From: Enemella evansiae
GTDB taxonomy: Bacteria; Pseudomonadota; Alphaproteobacteria; Rhodobacterales; Rhodobacteraceae
Reading direction: 5' to 3'
Length of the DNA: 64,000 bases
Assembly: GCA_017255395.1 (NCBI GenBank)
Contig: JAFKDC010000007.1
Span: 1-64,000, forward strand
Part shown: in pieces, positions 1 to 8,935 of the stretch
Layout of the letters: each line of letters begins with the position of its first letter
How positions within the stretch are numbered: position 1 is the stretch's first letter
Position numbers and translations under genes: made by a program
The notes under the pieces: generated by a model
What the model was told of the DNA's origin: nothing
The model's database searches: none
What the model saw: the letters and a program-made list of their open reading frames with translations, nothing else

Positions 1-85
<85 letters not shown>

Positions 86-105
86 CGCCTGCCGTCAGGC
101 AGGCG
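86..105 (-). terminator. hairpin after hyuB
   Basis: An 8-bp perfect stem (CGCCTGCC / GGCAGGCG) with a GTCA loop lies 12 bases after the hyuB stop. No T tract can be seen because the sequence runs into the suspect homopolymer. Confidence 0.45.
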
Positions 106-117
106 AAACACCGCGCG

Positions 118-1803
118 CTATTGCCTCCAGCCGAACAGCCGCGCGGCCTCTTCGGCCGTATAGCGCCCCAACGACACATCCTCGGCGACCAGCGCCGGAT
201 CGCGCTCCGCCGCCGGGCCGTAGCCGCCACCGCCGGGGGTGCGCACGCGCACCCGATCGCCCGCCGAGAGCGCGATGTCCTGCGCCTTGGACAGATGCTC
301 CGGCACGAAGGTCTCGCCGCCCACCGTCACCGCCACCCGGTTCACGCCGCCGTCTTCACCGCCCAGGGCGCCCTGCGGGCCGAAGCGCCCGTGGTCCATG
401 ACAAAGCTTGCCCGCGCCGTGCCCTTCAGGATCTCGACCTCGTAATCCAACCCGAACCCGCCGCGATGCCGCCCGGCCCCGCCCGACCCTTCATGCAGCG
501 CGTAGCGGTGGTAGAGCACCGGGAACTGCTGTTCCATGATCTCGACCGGGGGGGCCTTGGATATCCCGATGGTGGAACAGCCGTTGGCGATCCCGTCTCC
601 CTCGGCAGAGCCGCCGTAGCCGCCGCCGGAAATCTGGTACATCACGTAGCTGCGGCCCTCTTCCGGGACCTCCCCCCCCAGCGCGAAATTGCCGGAGGTC
701 CCCGCCGGAGACGCCGTCACCACCTCGGGCAAAGGCCCGGCCAAGGCGGCAAAGACCGCCTCGGCGATGCGCTGGCTGACCTCTGCCGCGCAGCCCGAGA
801 CGGGGCGCGGATAGCGGGCGTCGAGGAAGGTGCCCTCGGGGCGGATGATGCGCAGGGGCTCGAAGGCGCCCGCGCTGATCGGCACGTCGGGGAAGATGTG
901 GCGCATGGCAAGGTAGACCGAGGACTGCGTGGTGGCCCAGACCGAGTTCATCGGCCCCCGGCAGGGCGGCGAGGACCCGGCAAAGTCGAAGGTCAGCCCC
1001 TCGGCGTCCGCCGTCACGGTCAGCCGGATCTCCACCGGCTCATTCACCACGCCGTCGCTGTCGACATAGGCGCAGGCGGTGTAGGTGCCGGGTGGGATCT
1101 GCGTGACGTTCGCGCGCATCTGCTGGGCCGCGCGGGCGCGCAATTCGGCGATGGCGGCGCGGACGGTGTCGTCCCCGTAGCGGTCGAGCAGCCGGAAGAG
1201 CCGCGCCTGTCCCACGTACAGCGCCGCCGCCTGCGCCTTGACGTCGCCGATGCGCTGGTCGGCGACGCGAATGTTGGAGCAGATGATCGAATAGATCTCT
1301 GCATCCATCTGCCCTTCCTTGAAAAGGCGCACGGGCGGCAGGCGCAGGCCCTCCTGCTCCACCGCCGTGGCAGAGGCGGAGAAGCCGCCGGGCACCGCGC
1401 CGCCGGTGTCGGGCCAGTGGCCGGTGTTGGACAGCCAGCAGAAGATTTCGCCGTCCCGGTAGACCGGCATGGCAAAGCGCACGTCCATCAGGTGCGTGCC
1501 GCCGAGGTAGGGGTCGTTGACGATGTAGATGTCGCCGGGCCTGGGGGCGGCGACCTTGCCCGCCGCGATCATTTCGATCAGCGTGCGGGTCGAGAACTGC
1601 ATGGTGCCCACGAAGACCGGCAGGCCCTGAGAGCCCTGCGCGATCAGGCTGCCGTCCACGGCGGAGTAGATGCCGTCCGACCGGTCGTTGGCCTCTGCGA
1701 TCACAGGAGAGAAGGCGGCGCGGGAAAAGCTCAGGTCCATCTCGTCGCAGACCTGTTGCAGGCCGGACTGGATGACGGTCAGGGTGATCGGGTCGATGCT
1801 CAT
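118..1803 (-). CDS. hyuB: hydantoinase B / oxoprolinase subunit B family protein
   Basis: This 561-residue protein is a HyuB-family (hydantoinase B/oxoprolinase) subunit, which with HyuA performs ATP-dependent hydrolysis of cyclic amides such as hydantoins or 5-oxoproline in the cytoplasm. Family signatures are the N-terminal MSIDPITLTVIQSGLQ segment, NDPYLGGTHLMD near residue 95 and the glycine-rich C-terminal RVRTPGGGGYGP. I chose the ATG at 1803 because it gives the family N-terminus; the upstream extension overlaps the DUF1801 gene in another frame. It is the last gene of the hyuA-DUF1801-hyuB unit and overlaps its neighbour by 4 bp. The substrate cannot be read from sequence. Confidence 0.92.
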   Translation of the reverse strand: MSIDPITLTVIQSGLQQVCDEMDLSFSRAAFSPVIAEANDRSDGIYSAVDGSLIAQGSQGLPVFVGTMQFSTRTLIEMIAAGKVAAPRPGDIYIVNDPYLGGTHLMDVRFAMPVYRDGEIFCWLSNTGHWPDTGGAVPGGFSASATAVEQEGLRLPPVRLFKEGQMDAEIYSIICSNIRVADQRIGDVKAQAAALYVGQARLFRLLDRYGDDTVRAAIAELRARAAQQMRANVTQIPPGTYTACAYVDSDGVVNEPVEIRLTVTADAEGLTFDFAGSSPPCRGPMNSVWATTQSSVYLAMRHIFPDVPISAGAFEPLRIIRPEGTFLDARYPRPVSGCAAEVSQRIAEAVFAALAGPLPEVVTASPAGTSGNFALGGEVPEEGRSYVMYQISGGGYGGSAEGDGIANGCSTIGISKAPPVEIMEQQFPVLYHRYALHEGSGGAGRHRGGFGLDYEVEILKGTARASFVMDHGRFGPQGALGGEDGGVNRVAVTVGGETFVPEHLSKAQDIALSAGDRVRVRTPGGGGYGPAAERDPALVAEDVSLGRYTAEEAARLFGWRQ

Positions 1804-2204
1804 GCGCGGCTCCCTTTCCTGTTTCGGTGATAGGTCAGCGCCCGCGTCAGGCAGACCGACAGCGCCGTCTCGTCCGGGTCTTCGGGCAGCAGAAGCGCGC
1901 GGGTGCCAGCGTAGCCGAAGGTCTTGGGGAAATCCCTGCGGAAGCCCTCGATCAGGCTTGTCCGGCAGTTGACCAGCACGGCGGGCGCGCCTCCGACAAG
2001 GCCCAAGCGCAGGGTGGTGCCGGCCCTTGTCCGCTCGGTCAGGTAGGCGGGTTCCCCCCATTTCAGGGTTTCCGTCAGGGGGCCGGTCTCGGTTTCCTCC
2101 GCCAGCCCGTAGATCAGGGATCGCACGGCCTTCAGCCGCCCACCGACGGCATCGGGGAAGCGCGCGAAGACCTGCGCCACCGCCTGCGGCATCGGCGGGG
2201 TCAT
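1800..2204 (-). CDS. DUF1801 domain protein
   Basis: This is a 134-residue cytoplasmic protein of the DUF1801 (YdhG-like) family, recognised by the LKWGEPAYL segment near residue 47 and the central LIEGFRRDFPKTF region. The biochemical function of the family is unknown. It sits between hyuA and hyuB with 4-bp ATGA overlaps on both sides, so the three genes must be translationally coupled. Placement between two subunits of one enzyme is unusual and suggests a role in that pathway or a later insertion into the operon; the sequence does not decide which. Confidence 0.85.
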   Translation of the reverse strand: MTPPMPQAVAQVFARFPDAVGGRLKAVRSLIYGLAEETETGPLTETLKWGEPAYLTERTRAGTTLRLGLVGGAPAVLVNCRTSLIEGFRRDFPKTFGYAGTRALLLPEDPDETALSVCLTRALTYHRNRKGSRA

Positions 2205-4258
2205 CGGCGCACCGTCACGATCAGGTTGCCGTCGGCGTCCTGCGTGGCGCGGTCACCGGGTTCCATGACCAGCGTGCAGTCCATCTGCTCGACGATGGCG
2301 GGGCCGGTCAGTACCGCGTCGGCGGGCAGGAAGTCGCGCCAGTAGATGGGCGTCTCGTGCCAGTCGTCGAAGAAGACGGGCCGCGTGCCGGTCTGCGCCT
2401 CGTCCAGCGTCGCCTTGCGGGCGGCGGCGTCGATGAGCAGCGAAAGGTCGATCTCGGGGCGGCGTCCGATCACCGAGGTGTTGACGTTGACCAGCGCGGG
2501 GCGGATCTCTGGCAGAGTGACCTGGAAGCGGCGGTAGTAAGCCTCTTCAAAGAGGCTTTGCAGCGCTTCGCGGCCGGGTTCCGCATCCGGCAGAGGGACA
2601 CGCAAGAGGTGCGTCTGGCCGATGAACTGCATGTCGACCGAATGCATGACGCGGGTCTCGGCCACCTCGACGCGCTCGCGCGCAATGGCGGCCTCTCCGT
2701 CTTTGCGTTGCTTCGCGAGGGCCGCGTGGACCTCTGCCATGTCGCAGGCGTCGAGCGGGCGATTCACCGTCTGCACGAAGTCGTGCCGCAGGTCGGCCAC
2801 CACGCAGCCAAGCGCATTGGTGATGCCCGGACGCGCGGGCACCAGCACGCGGGGCACGCCCAGCTCGCGGACGATGGCGCAGGCGTGCAGCGGCCCGGCC
2901 CCGCCGAAGGCAAACAGCGCGAAGTCGCGCGGGTCCTCGCCCAGCGAGATCGAGACCATCCGCACGGCGTCCGCCATCTTGGCCGTGGCGATGCGCAGCA
3001 CGGCAGAGGCGGCGGCGACCGCATCCAGCCCGAGGGGTGCGCCCAGTTGGTCCGCGAAGGCTTTGCGGATCGTGTCGATGGACACGCCGCCCGCCAGCGT
3101 GTTCAGCTTGGCCGGGTCCATGCGGCCCAGAAGCATGTTGGCGTCCGAGATGGTGGGCAGCGTGCCACCCTTGCCGTAGCAGATCGGCCCGGGGGTCGAG
3201 CCCGCGCTGTCCGGCCCCACCTGCAACAGCCCCGCCGCGTTGACCCGCGCGATGGAGCCGCCGCCCGCCCCGACCGTGCGCACGTCCACCATGGGGACGT
3301 GGATCGGCATGGCGTATTCGATCTCGATTTCGTGGCTGACCGCCGGGTCGGCGCCCCGGATCATCGCCACATCGGTCGAGGTGCCGCCCATGTCGTAGGT
3401 CAGAAGGTCCGGGATGGCTGCGCGCCGCCCGGTGTAGGCCGCTGCCATGACGCCCGAGGCGGGGCCGGACATGACCGTCTTGGCTGCCTCTTCCGCCACG
3501 ATGCGGGCCGAGACCATGCCGCCGTTGCCGTTCATCACCAGAAGGTCGCGCTGGTAGCCCCGGTCCGCAAGCCTGTCCGCGAGGCGTTCGACATAGCGCC
3601 GCAGCAGCGGCTGCACCGAAGCGTTGACCGCCGCCGTCACGCCGCGCTCGAACTCGCGGCTCTCGGACAGCAGCGCCGAGCCGAGGGTCACGTTGCCGTT
3701 GGGCCAGACCTCGCGCGCGATTTCTCCGGCGCGGTTCTCGTGGGCCGGGTTGGCGTAGCTGTGCAGGAAGTGAATCACCAGCGCCTCGCAACCTTCGTCC
3801 GCAAGATGCGTCAGCGCCGCGCGCAGGGCGTCTTCGTCGAGCGGATGGTAGACAGAGCCGTCCGCCAGCATCCGTTCGGGCACCTCCAGCCGCAGGTCAC
3901 GGGGGATCAGCGGGCGGAACTGGCCCTTCATGCCGTAGGCCTGCGGGCGGGTGCGGCGGCCCAGCTCCAGCACGTCGCGGAAGCCCCGGGTCGTGATCAG
4001 CCCGGTCTTGCAGAGGCGGCGTTCGAGCACCGCGTTGGTCGTGGTCGTGGTACCGTGGACGATCAGGTCGAGCGCGGCGGCATCCACCCCGGCGGCATCC
4101 AGCGCGCCCAGCACCCCGTCCGCCTGATTGTCGAGCGTCGTGGGCACCTTGGCGAGTCGCACGCGACCCGCCCGGCTGTCGTAATGCACGAGGTCGGTGA
4201 AGGTGCCGCCCACGTCGATCCCGGCAAAGCTGCCGGTGAGGTCGGGTCTGTCGGTCAT
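2201..4258 (-). CDS. hyuA: hydantoinase A / oxoprolinase subunit A family protein
   Basis: This 685-residue HyuA-family protein supplies the ATP-binding, actin-fold half of an ATP-dependent cyclic-amidase. The N-terminal phosphate motif GIDVGGTFTDL is at residues 13-23, HGTTTTTNAVLER lies near residue 65, and a DMGGTSTDV motif lies near residue 290. The start at 4258 was chosen because it places the phosphate motif at the usual distance; upstream codons read into the intergenic repeat zone. It is first in a tight unit with the DUF1801 gene and hyuB, and is 437 bp downstream of the molybdenum hydroxylase gene on the same strand. Substrate is unknown; hydantoin, oxoproline or another lactam are all possible. 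Confidence 0.93.
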   Translation of the reverse strand: MTDRPDLTGSFAGIDVGGTFTDLVHYDSRAGRVRLAKVPTTLDNQADGVLGALDAAGVDAAALDLIVHGTTTTTNAVLERRLCKTGLITTRGFRDVLELGRRTRPQAYGMKGQFRPLIPRDLRLEVPERMLADGSVYHPLDEDALRAALTHLADEGCEALVIHFLHSYANPAHENRAGEIAREVWPNGNVTLGSALLSESREFERGVTAAVNASVQPLLRRYVERLADRLADRGYQRDLLVMNGNGGMVSARIVAEEAAKTVMSGPASGVMAAAYTGRRAAIPDLLTYDMGGTSTDVAMIRGADPAVSHEIEIEYAMPIHVPMVDVRTVGAGGGSIARVNAAGLLQVGPDSAGSTPGPICYGKGGTLPTISDANMLLGRMDPAKLNTLAGGVSIDTIRKAFADQLGAPLGLDAVAAASAVLRIATAKMADAVRMVSISLGEDPRDFALFAFGGAGPLHACAIVRELGVPRVLVPARPGITNALGCVVADLRHDFVQTVNRPLDACDMAEVHAALAKQRKDGEAAIARERVEVAETRVMHSVDMQFIGQTHLLRVPLPDAEPGREALQSLFEEAYYRRFQVTLPEIRPALVNVNTSVIGRRPEIDLSLLIDAAARKATLDEAQTGTRPVFFDDWHETPIYWRDFLPADAVLTGPAIVEQMDCTLVMEPGDRATQDADGNLIVTVRR

Positions 4259-4390
4259 GCGTCTTGGGTCCTTGCGGCGGTCGGTGCAGGGCGGCGGATG
4301 CCCGGGAAGGCGGGGCTCTCGCGGCTGTCGCTCATGCGTGGTCTCTCGGGGTGACTGGCGCCCAGCGCCGATCCGGAGGGGCAACCCGGC

Positions 4391-4621
4391 CTCGGCAGGG
4401 CGCTACTCCCGAATGCTTCAAGGCGGCAAAGGCCCGCAGCCGTTTTCGGGCTCGTGGTCAAACTCGGCAGCGCGCGCCTCCGGGATGTTGCGAGGTGGCC
4501 GACGGTCAGAGCCGACTCCGCGCGCCCCACCAGCCTAGGCAGAGCACGCCTCCGGAGTTTTGCGGAAGGGCAGACGGTCGCGGCCGATCCGGTGGACCCG
4601 GCCCGCTTTGGCAGGTCACGC
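4391..4621. repeat. 72-bp tandem repeat, three units plus a partial fourth
   Basis: Units start at 4391, 4463 and 4535, each exactly 72 bp, with a fourth partial start at 4607. Each begins with CTCGGCAG or a close variant (CTAGGCAG, TTTGGCAG) and carries CGCCTCCGGG-like sequence at offset 12-21. Units 2 and 3 are visibly closer to each other than to unit 1. Because 72 is a multiple of three, frames stay open; on the minus strand each unit yields a 24-residue repeat ending in (R)RRALP(R/S)L or a variant. The array fills much of the 437-bp gap 4259-4695 between the Mo hydroxylase gene and hyuA, which holds no recognisable gene. Confidence 0.85.
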
Positions 4622-4695
4622 ATACGGGTCCGTCCTTTTGGTCCGGGCCTTGGCTTCGGTCCTGATGCAGGCGCTGGCAAGGCTGTGGCGCCCCC

Positions 4696-7446
4696 TCATT
4701 CCGCGGCCGCCCCCGCAGCAAGGATCGCGGAGCGGACCTTGTCGGGCGTCGCGGGCAGGTGGTGGACACGCGCGCCGCAGGCGTCGGCGATGGCGTTGAG
4801 GATCGCGGGGGCGGTTGGGATCAGGCAGTGTTCGCCCAGCCCCTTGGCGCCATAGGGGCCGTGGGCGTCGCCGGTTTCCACGATCAGGGTCTCGACCGGG
4901 GGGACGTCGCCGAAGGTAGGGATGAGGTAGTCATGCAGGTTCTCAGTGCGGCCCGGCAGGAATTCCTCCATCAGCGCCAGCCCGATGCCCTGCGCGATGC
5001 CACCCTCGACCTGCCCCTCGACCAGAAGCGGGTTGATCGCCTTTCCGACATCGTGCGCGGCGGTGAATTTCAGCAGCCGGACGGTGCCGAGCGCCATGTC
5101 GACTTCAAGCTCCACCATCTGCGCGGTGGTGCCGAAGACCGCATAGGGCGCCCCCTGCCCGTTCTCGTCCAGAGGCAGGGTCGGCGGATCGTAGGTCTCC
5201 ACGGCTTCGAGCGCGTAGCCCGGGGCCTCAGGCAGGGCGATGCGGCGGGTTTCGCCTGCGTCGATGACGCTGAGGCCGCCCTCGACGGCGATCACCGCGT
5301 CCGGCCCCGCATTGGCGAAGCGCAGGATCTGCGCGCGCAGGCTTTCGCCCGCCAGCCGCGCGGCATTGCCGGTGACGAAGGTCTGGCGACTGGCCGAGGT
5401 CTTGCCGGCGTCGGGCGTCACGTCGGTGTCGGGGCCCACCAGCGTGACGGCAGAGGCGGGCACCCCCAGCGCGTGGGCGAAGATCTGGGTGATCACGGTG
5501 TTGGAGCCCTGCCCGATGTCCACCGCGCCCTGATGCAGCACGATCTCTCCGGCGGGGGTCACGCCCGCCCGGATGGTCGAGGGGTTCGACATCGAGGTGT
5601 TGCCGCAGCCGTACCAGCCGCCTGCAACACCGATGCCGCGCCGTTTCGGGCCTGCGGCGGCGTTGAAGGCCGCGCGCGCGGCCTTTGCCCGCTCCCACGC
5701 GGGCGTCAGCGCGTCGAGGCACTCGGCAATGCCCATGCCCTCGTCGAAGACCTGCCCCGTGACGGTGGGATCGCCATTGCGCAGGCAGTTCAGGCGGCGG
5801 AAGGCGAGCCGGTCCATGCCCAGCCGCTCTGCCAGCATGTCGAAGAGCTGTTCCTGCGCGACGGCGCTTTGCGGCACGCCGAAGCCGCGAAAGGCGCCGG
5901 AGGGCGCGCAATTGGTGTGCACGCCGACGCTGGTCGCACGGTAGTCCAGCACGCGGTAGGGACCGGAGGCATGGATCGGCACGCGGTTCGCCACGGTCGG
6001 CCCCCAGCTGGCATAGGCGCCGGTGTTGAAGGTTCCGTCAAAGCGCATGGCGGTGATGCGTCCCCCGGCATCCGTGCCGATCTCCATGGTGATCTCGGAA
6101 GGGTGGCGTTTGGTCGAGGAAGCGATGCTTTCGGTGCGCGTATAGGCCAGCCGCACGGGCCGGTTCAGGCGCCACGCGGCCAGCGCCACGTAGGGCTGCG
6201 CGGTGAGGTCCAGCTTGGAGCCGAAGCCGCCGCCGGTCGCGGTGGGCAGGATGCGCACCGCCTCGGGGGCCAGCCCGAGAATGCCCGCCAGACCGTCGCG
6301 GTTCATATAGGGCGCCTGCGTGCAGCACTGGACCTCGATCCGGTCGCCCACGCGGCGGGCCGTGGCGGCCTCGGGCTCGATATAGGCGTGTTCGATAAAG
6401 CCTGTGGAGAAGCGGCCCGAAACCCGGTGCGTGGCCTGCGCCATGGCGGTGTCGGCATCGCCCTTCGCAACCCGGCCCCGGCACATGACGTTGGCCGCGC
6501 GGGTCGGGTGCAGCGGGTCGGCGGCGCCTGCGTCCGTGGGCGTCAGGCTGGCGGGCAGCGCCTCCCAGGTCACGGGAAAGGCCGGCATCGCCGCCAGGGC
6601 CTCGGCAGAGCCCACGACAGCGGCCACGGCCTCGCCCTTGAAGCGTGCCTCGCCCTCGGCAAAGACCGGCTGATCCTCGAAGCCGGGGATCACGCCGAAG
6701 AGGTTGCGGCCCGGCACGTCCGCCGCCGTCAGCACAAGGTCCAGCCCGGCCTCGGCGCGCCATGCCCCGAGGTCGCCGAAGGTGAAGCGCGCGCGGTGAT
6801 GCGGCGCGCGGATGACCGTCAGAACCAGCGCATCGGCGGGGGCCACGTCGTCTCCGAACCGCTCTGTGCCCGCGACCTTGGGCCAGCCATCGAGGCGCGC
6901 AATCGCGGCGCCGATGCCCTCCCCGGCCTGCGCCCTGCCGCCATGCCCCGCGTCGGACGGCGCCCCACCCCCGGCGCCCGCATCAAGCACCGCGGCGATA
7001 ATCTTGCGATAGCCGGTGCAGCGACAGAGCACGCCGCCCAGCGCATCCATCACGCGCGCTTCCGTCAGCGCCGCGCCCGAACGCAAAAGCGCCACGGCAG
7101 AAACCATCATCCCCGGCGTGCAGATCCCGCATTGCGCCGCCTGGTGGCGCTGGAAGGCCTGCGCCAGCCGCAGGGCGTCAGGGTCCTGCGCGACCAGCCC
7201 GGCCTGCGTCTCGACCCGGCGGCCCTGCACCTGCCCCGTGGCCATGAGGCAGGCGCAGACCGCTGCGCCGTCCACCAGAACCGTGCAGGCCCCGCAATCC
7301 CCCGCGTTGCAGCCCACCTTGACGTCCCGCGCGCCCGCCGCCTCGCGCAGCGCCGAGGACAGGCGCTCTGCCGGGGGCACTGACAGGGCCACCGTTTGCC
7401 CGTTCAGGATGAAAGAGACGGCCTCGCCGGGCGTATCAAGCGACAT
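4696..7446 (-). CDS. xanthine dehydrogenase family protein, fused 2Fe-2S and molybdopterin subunits
   Basis: This 916-residue protein hydroxylates an aromatic or N-heterocyclic carbon using water, a molybdopterin centre and two 2Fe-2S clusters. Residues 1-150 are the small iron-sulfur subunit: Cys46, 51, 54 and 64 ligate the plant-type cluster and Cys106, 109, 141 and 143 the second cluster. A Gly/Ala-rich linker (about 153-182) leads to the molybdopterin domains, with GGGFGSKL and AFRGFGVPQ motifs. The two parts are usually separate genes, so this is a natural fusion. The FAD subunit is encoded just upstream with an 11-bp overlap. The operator at 8305-8320 precedes the pair. Substrate is unknown; purines, nicotinate-like pyridines and aldehydes are all used by relatives. 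Confidence 0.92.
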   Translation of the reverse strand: MSLDTPGEAVSFILNGQTVALSVPPAERLSSALREAAGARDVKVGCNAGDCGACTVLVDGAAVCACLMATGQVQGRRVETQAGLVAQDPDALRLAQAFQRHQAAQCGICTPGMMVSAVALLRSGAALTEARVMDALGGVLCRCTGYRKIIAAVLDAGAGGGAPSDAGHGGRAQAGEGIGAAIARLDGWPKVAGTERFGDDVAPADALVLTVIRAPHHRARFTFGDLGAWRAEAGLDLVLTAADVPGRNLFGVIPGFEDQPVFAEGEARFKGEAVAAVVGSAEALAAMPAFPVTWEALPASLTPTDAGAADPLHPTRAANVMCRGRVAKGDADTAMAQATHRVSGRFSTGFIEHAYIEPEAATARRVGDRIEVQCCTQAPYMNRDGLAGILGLAPEAVRILPTATGGGFGSKLDLTAQPYVALAAWRLNRPVRLAYTRTESIASSTKRHPSEITMEIGTDAGGRITAMRFDGTFNTGAYASWGPTVANRVPIHASGPYRVLDYRATSVGVHTNCAPSGAFRGFGVPQSAVAQEQLFDMLAERLGMDRLAFRRLNCLRNGDPTVTGQVFDEGMGIAECLDALTPAWERAKAARAAFNAAAGPKRRGIGVAGGWYGCGNTSMSNPSTIRAGVTPAGEIVLHQGAVDIGQGSNTVITQIFAHALGVPASAVTLVGPDTDVTPDAGKTSASRQTFVTGNAARLAGESLRAQILRFANAGPDAVIAVEGGLSVIDAGETRRIALPEAPGYALEAVETYDPPTLPLDENGQGAPYAVFGTTAQMVELEVDMALGTVRLLKFTAAHDVGKAINPLLVEGQVEGGIAQGIGLALMEEFLPGRTENLHDYLIPTFGDVPPVETLIVETGDAHGPYGAKGLGEHCLIPTAPAILNAIADACGARVHHLPATPDKVRSAILAAGAAAE

Positions 7447-8269
7447 GGGTGCTCTCCGTGGCCATGGTGAGGGTCCGCGCGATCAGCGCCCGCACCGCGT
7501 CGCCGCGATAGGCGGCAGAGGCGCGCACGTCGTCGATCGGCGTCAGCGCCGACAGGTCGGCCTGCGCCACATGGGCCGCGATCTCGCCGGGCGGCGCGCC
7601 GGTCAGGGCAGCCTCCAGCCCGGTCAGCCGCAGCGCCACGGGAGAGCAGGCACCCACCGCCACCGCCGCCTCTGCGATGCGGCCCGCCTCCAGCGCGACC
7701 CGCGCGGCGACCATGGCGATGGAGATCACAAGGTAGCGCCGCGCGCCCAGCTTCAGGAAGGCGCCCTGCCCGCGCAGCTCGGGCAGATGAAGCGCCGTAA
7801 CCAGCTCGCCGGGTTGCAGCGCCGTCTGCCTGGGTCCGCGAATGAAGGCCTGCAGCGGCAGGCGGCGCGTGCCCCCGGCGCCCTGCACCTCGACCGATGC
7901 CCCCAGCGTCAGCAGCGCCGGTACGCCGTCCGCCGCCGGAGAGGCGTTGCAGAGGTTGCCCGCCACGGTCCCGGTGTTCTGGATCTGCACCGACCCGACC
8001 TCGCGCGCCGCAAGCCGTAGCCCGTCGAAGGCCGGTGGCAGATCGGCGCGCAGCACCTCTGTCCATGTGGTCGCGGCACCAATCCGCCATCCGGTGCCAT
8101 CCCGCGCGATCCCCTTCATCGCGGCGACCCCGGTCACATCGACCATGCCGTCGGGCGCCGGGCCGTCCCGCAGCGCCGGGTAAAGATCCGTGCCCCCCGC
8201 CAGCACACGCCCCCCCTGCGACAGCAGCGACAGGGCTTCTTCGACAGTGGCGGGGCGATGCAAGGACAT
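7436..8269 (-). CDS. FAD-binding subunit of molybdenum hydroxylase
   Basis: This 277-residue protein is the FAD subunit (CoxM/XdhB type) that passes electrons from the Fe-S clusters to an acceptor. The two FAD-pyrophosphate loops are visible as LAGGTDLYPAL near residue 22 and NTGTVAGNLCNASPAAD near residue 98. I prefer the ATG at 8269 (MSLHRPATVEEAL) because the alternative ATG at 8305 would lie inside the palindromic operator. It overlaps the fused Fe-S/Mo gene by 11 bp, so the two are co-translated into one complex. Confidence 0.92.
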   Translation of the reverse strand: MSLHRPATVEEALSLLSQGGRVLAGGTDLYPALRDGPAPDGMVDVTGVAAMKGIARDGTGWRIGAATTWTEVLRADLPPAFDGLRLAAREVGSVQIQNTGTVAGNLCNASPAADGVPALLTLGASVEVQGAGGTRRLPLQAFIRGPRQTALQPGELVTALHLPELRGQGAFLKLGARRYLVISIAMVAARVALEAGRIAEAAVAVGACSPVALRLTGLEAALTGAPPGEIAAHVAQADLSALTPIDDVRASAAYRGDAVRALIARTLTMATESTHVA

Positions 8270-8304
8270 GCGGGCCTCTTGAGGGCTGGCGGACCGAAAG
8301 GTCA

Positions 8305-8320
8305 TTTGTATGCAAACGAT
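8305..8320. promoter_or_regulatory. candidate operator, copy 1
   Basis: TTTGTATGCAAACGAT contains the near-palindrome TTTGTATGCAAA. It matches the site at 12781-12796 at 13 of 16 positions. It lies just upstream of the Mo hydroxylase operon, immediately downstream of its candidate -10. A TTGTATACAA-like core is typical of GntR-family sites, but the only regulator gene nearby is MarR-type (22332-22793), so the binding protein is undetermined. Confidence 0.6.
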
Positions 8321-8327
8321 AGCCCCA

Positions 8328-8356
8328 CGTTAGGGACAGGAGCGAAAACCTGTCAA
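8328..8356 (-). promoter_or_regulatory. candidate promoter of the Mo hydroxylase operon
   Basis: On the minus strand TTGACA (8351-8356) is followed after 17 bases by CTAACG (8328-8333), a good -35 with a weak -10, placing the start of transcription at the operator. In the rest of the gap 8357-8571 I see no gene or clear signal. Confidence 0.4.
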
Positions 8357-8571
8357 TCATCGTCTGCGCGCAGGCCCGGAGATAAGCCCGAAAGAAGGGC
8401 TGACCGCGTCGTGGCCCGCCTGGAAATGCGGCGCGTGCACAGGCAGCGCGGGTTGGCAGAGCAGCCGCCCGCTTGGCGACAGGCCTTCGCCCCCGACGCG
8501 GAAAGCCGGAACCTGGTCAGAAAAGCGCGCGAGACGGTCGCGTCCAGATTCCCGCTATCGCCCCGGCGGTC

Positions 8572-8865
8572 TTACTCTGTATCCAAAGCAGCGGTGTCCC
8601 TTCCGCGCGACCACGCACAGGCCACGCCGTCTCCGTTACCGTCAAGGCCATGGACGGCCTCGCCGACGACGGCAAAGGGACCCGGCGCGTAAGCCGGGCC
8701 GTTCCCTTTTCGCAGAGAAAGGTCGAGGTAATCGCAGTCGACATCATCGGGGTGAACGGGAACGCAGCGGCCGGTGTTGCTGGGATGGCACTCCGCCATG
8801 GCGATCCCGGACAGCGCAACAGACGCGAAAGGCACCTTGAAACACAGCGCGCCGAGACGAAGCAT
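8572..8865 (-). CDS. small secreted protein with excalibur-like C-terminus
   Basis: This 97-residue protein begins with a signal peptide (hydrophobic segment to about residue 24, cleavage after AMA) and has four cysteines in the mature part. Its C-terminal region contains LDGNGDGVACAW, which matches the DxDxDGxxC(E/A) calcium-binding signature of excalibur domains, so an exported calcium-binding role is inferred. The ATG at 8865 is preceded by a GGGGAT ribosome site and gives the signal peptide. No other domain is visible and no partner gene is evident. Confidence 0.7.
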   Translation of the reverse strand: MLRLGALCFKVPFASVALSGIAMAECHPSNTGRCVPVHPDDVDCDYLDLSLRKGNGPAYAPGPFAVVGEAVHGLDGNGDGVACAWSRGRDTAALDTE

Positions 8866-8935
8866 CGTGATATCCCCGAAAAGCGCTAATAGCCTGGTTA
8901 ACCGGGGATTGTGCGCGTTAATACAAGTTAACGCC

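Noticed and set aside
2027-4354. 775-codon plus-strand open frame opposite hyuA
   Set aside because: It mirrors a certain gene in high-G+C DNA, has His/Arg/Gly-rich composition and no known motif.
4255-4680. 141-codon minus-strand frame across the 72-bp repeats as a real gene
   Set aside because: No ribosome site or homology; kept only as a repeat observation.
4759-7383. 874-codon plus-strand open frame opposite the Mo hydroxylase gene
   Set aside because: Shadow frame without start signal or motif.
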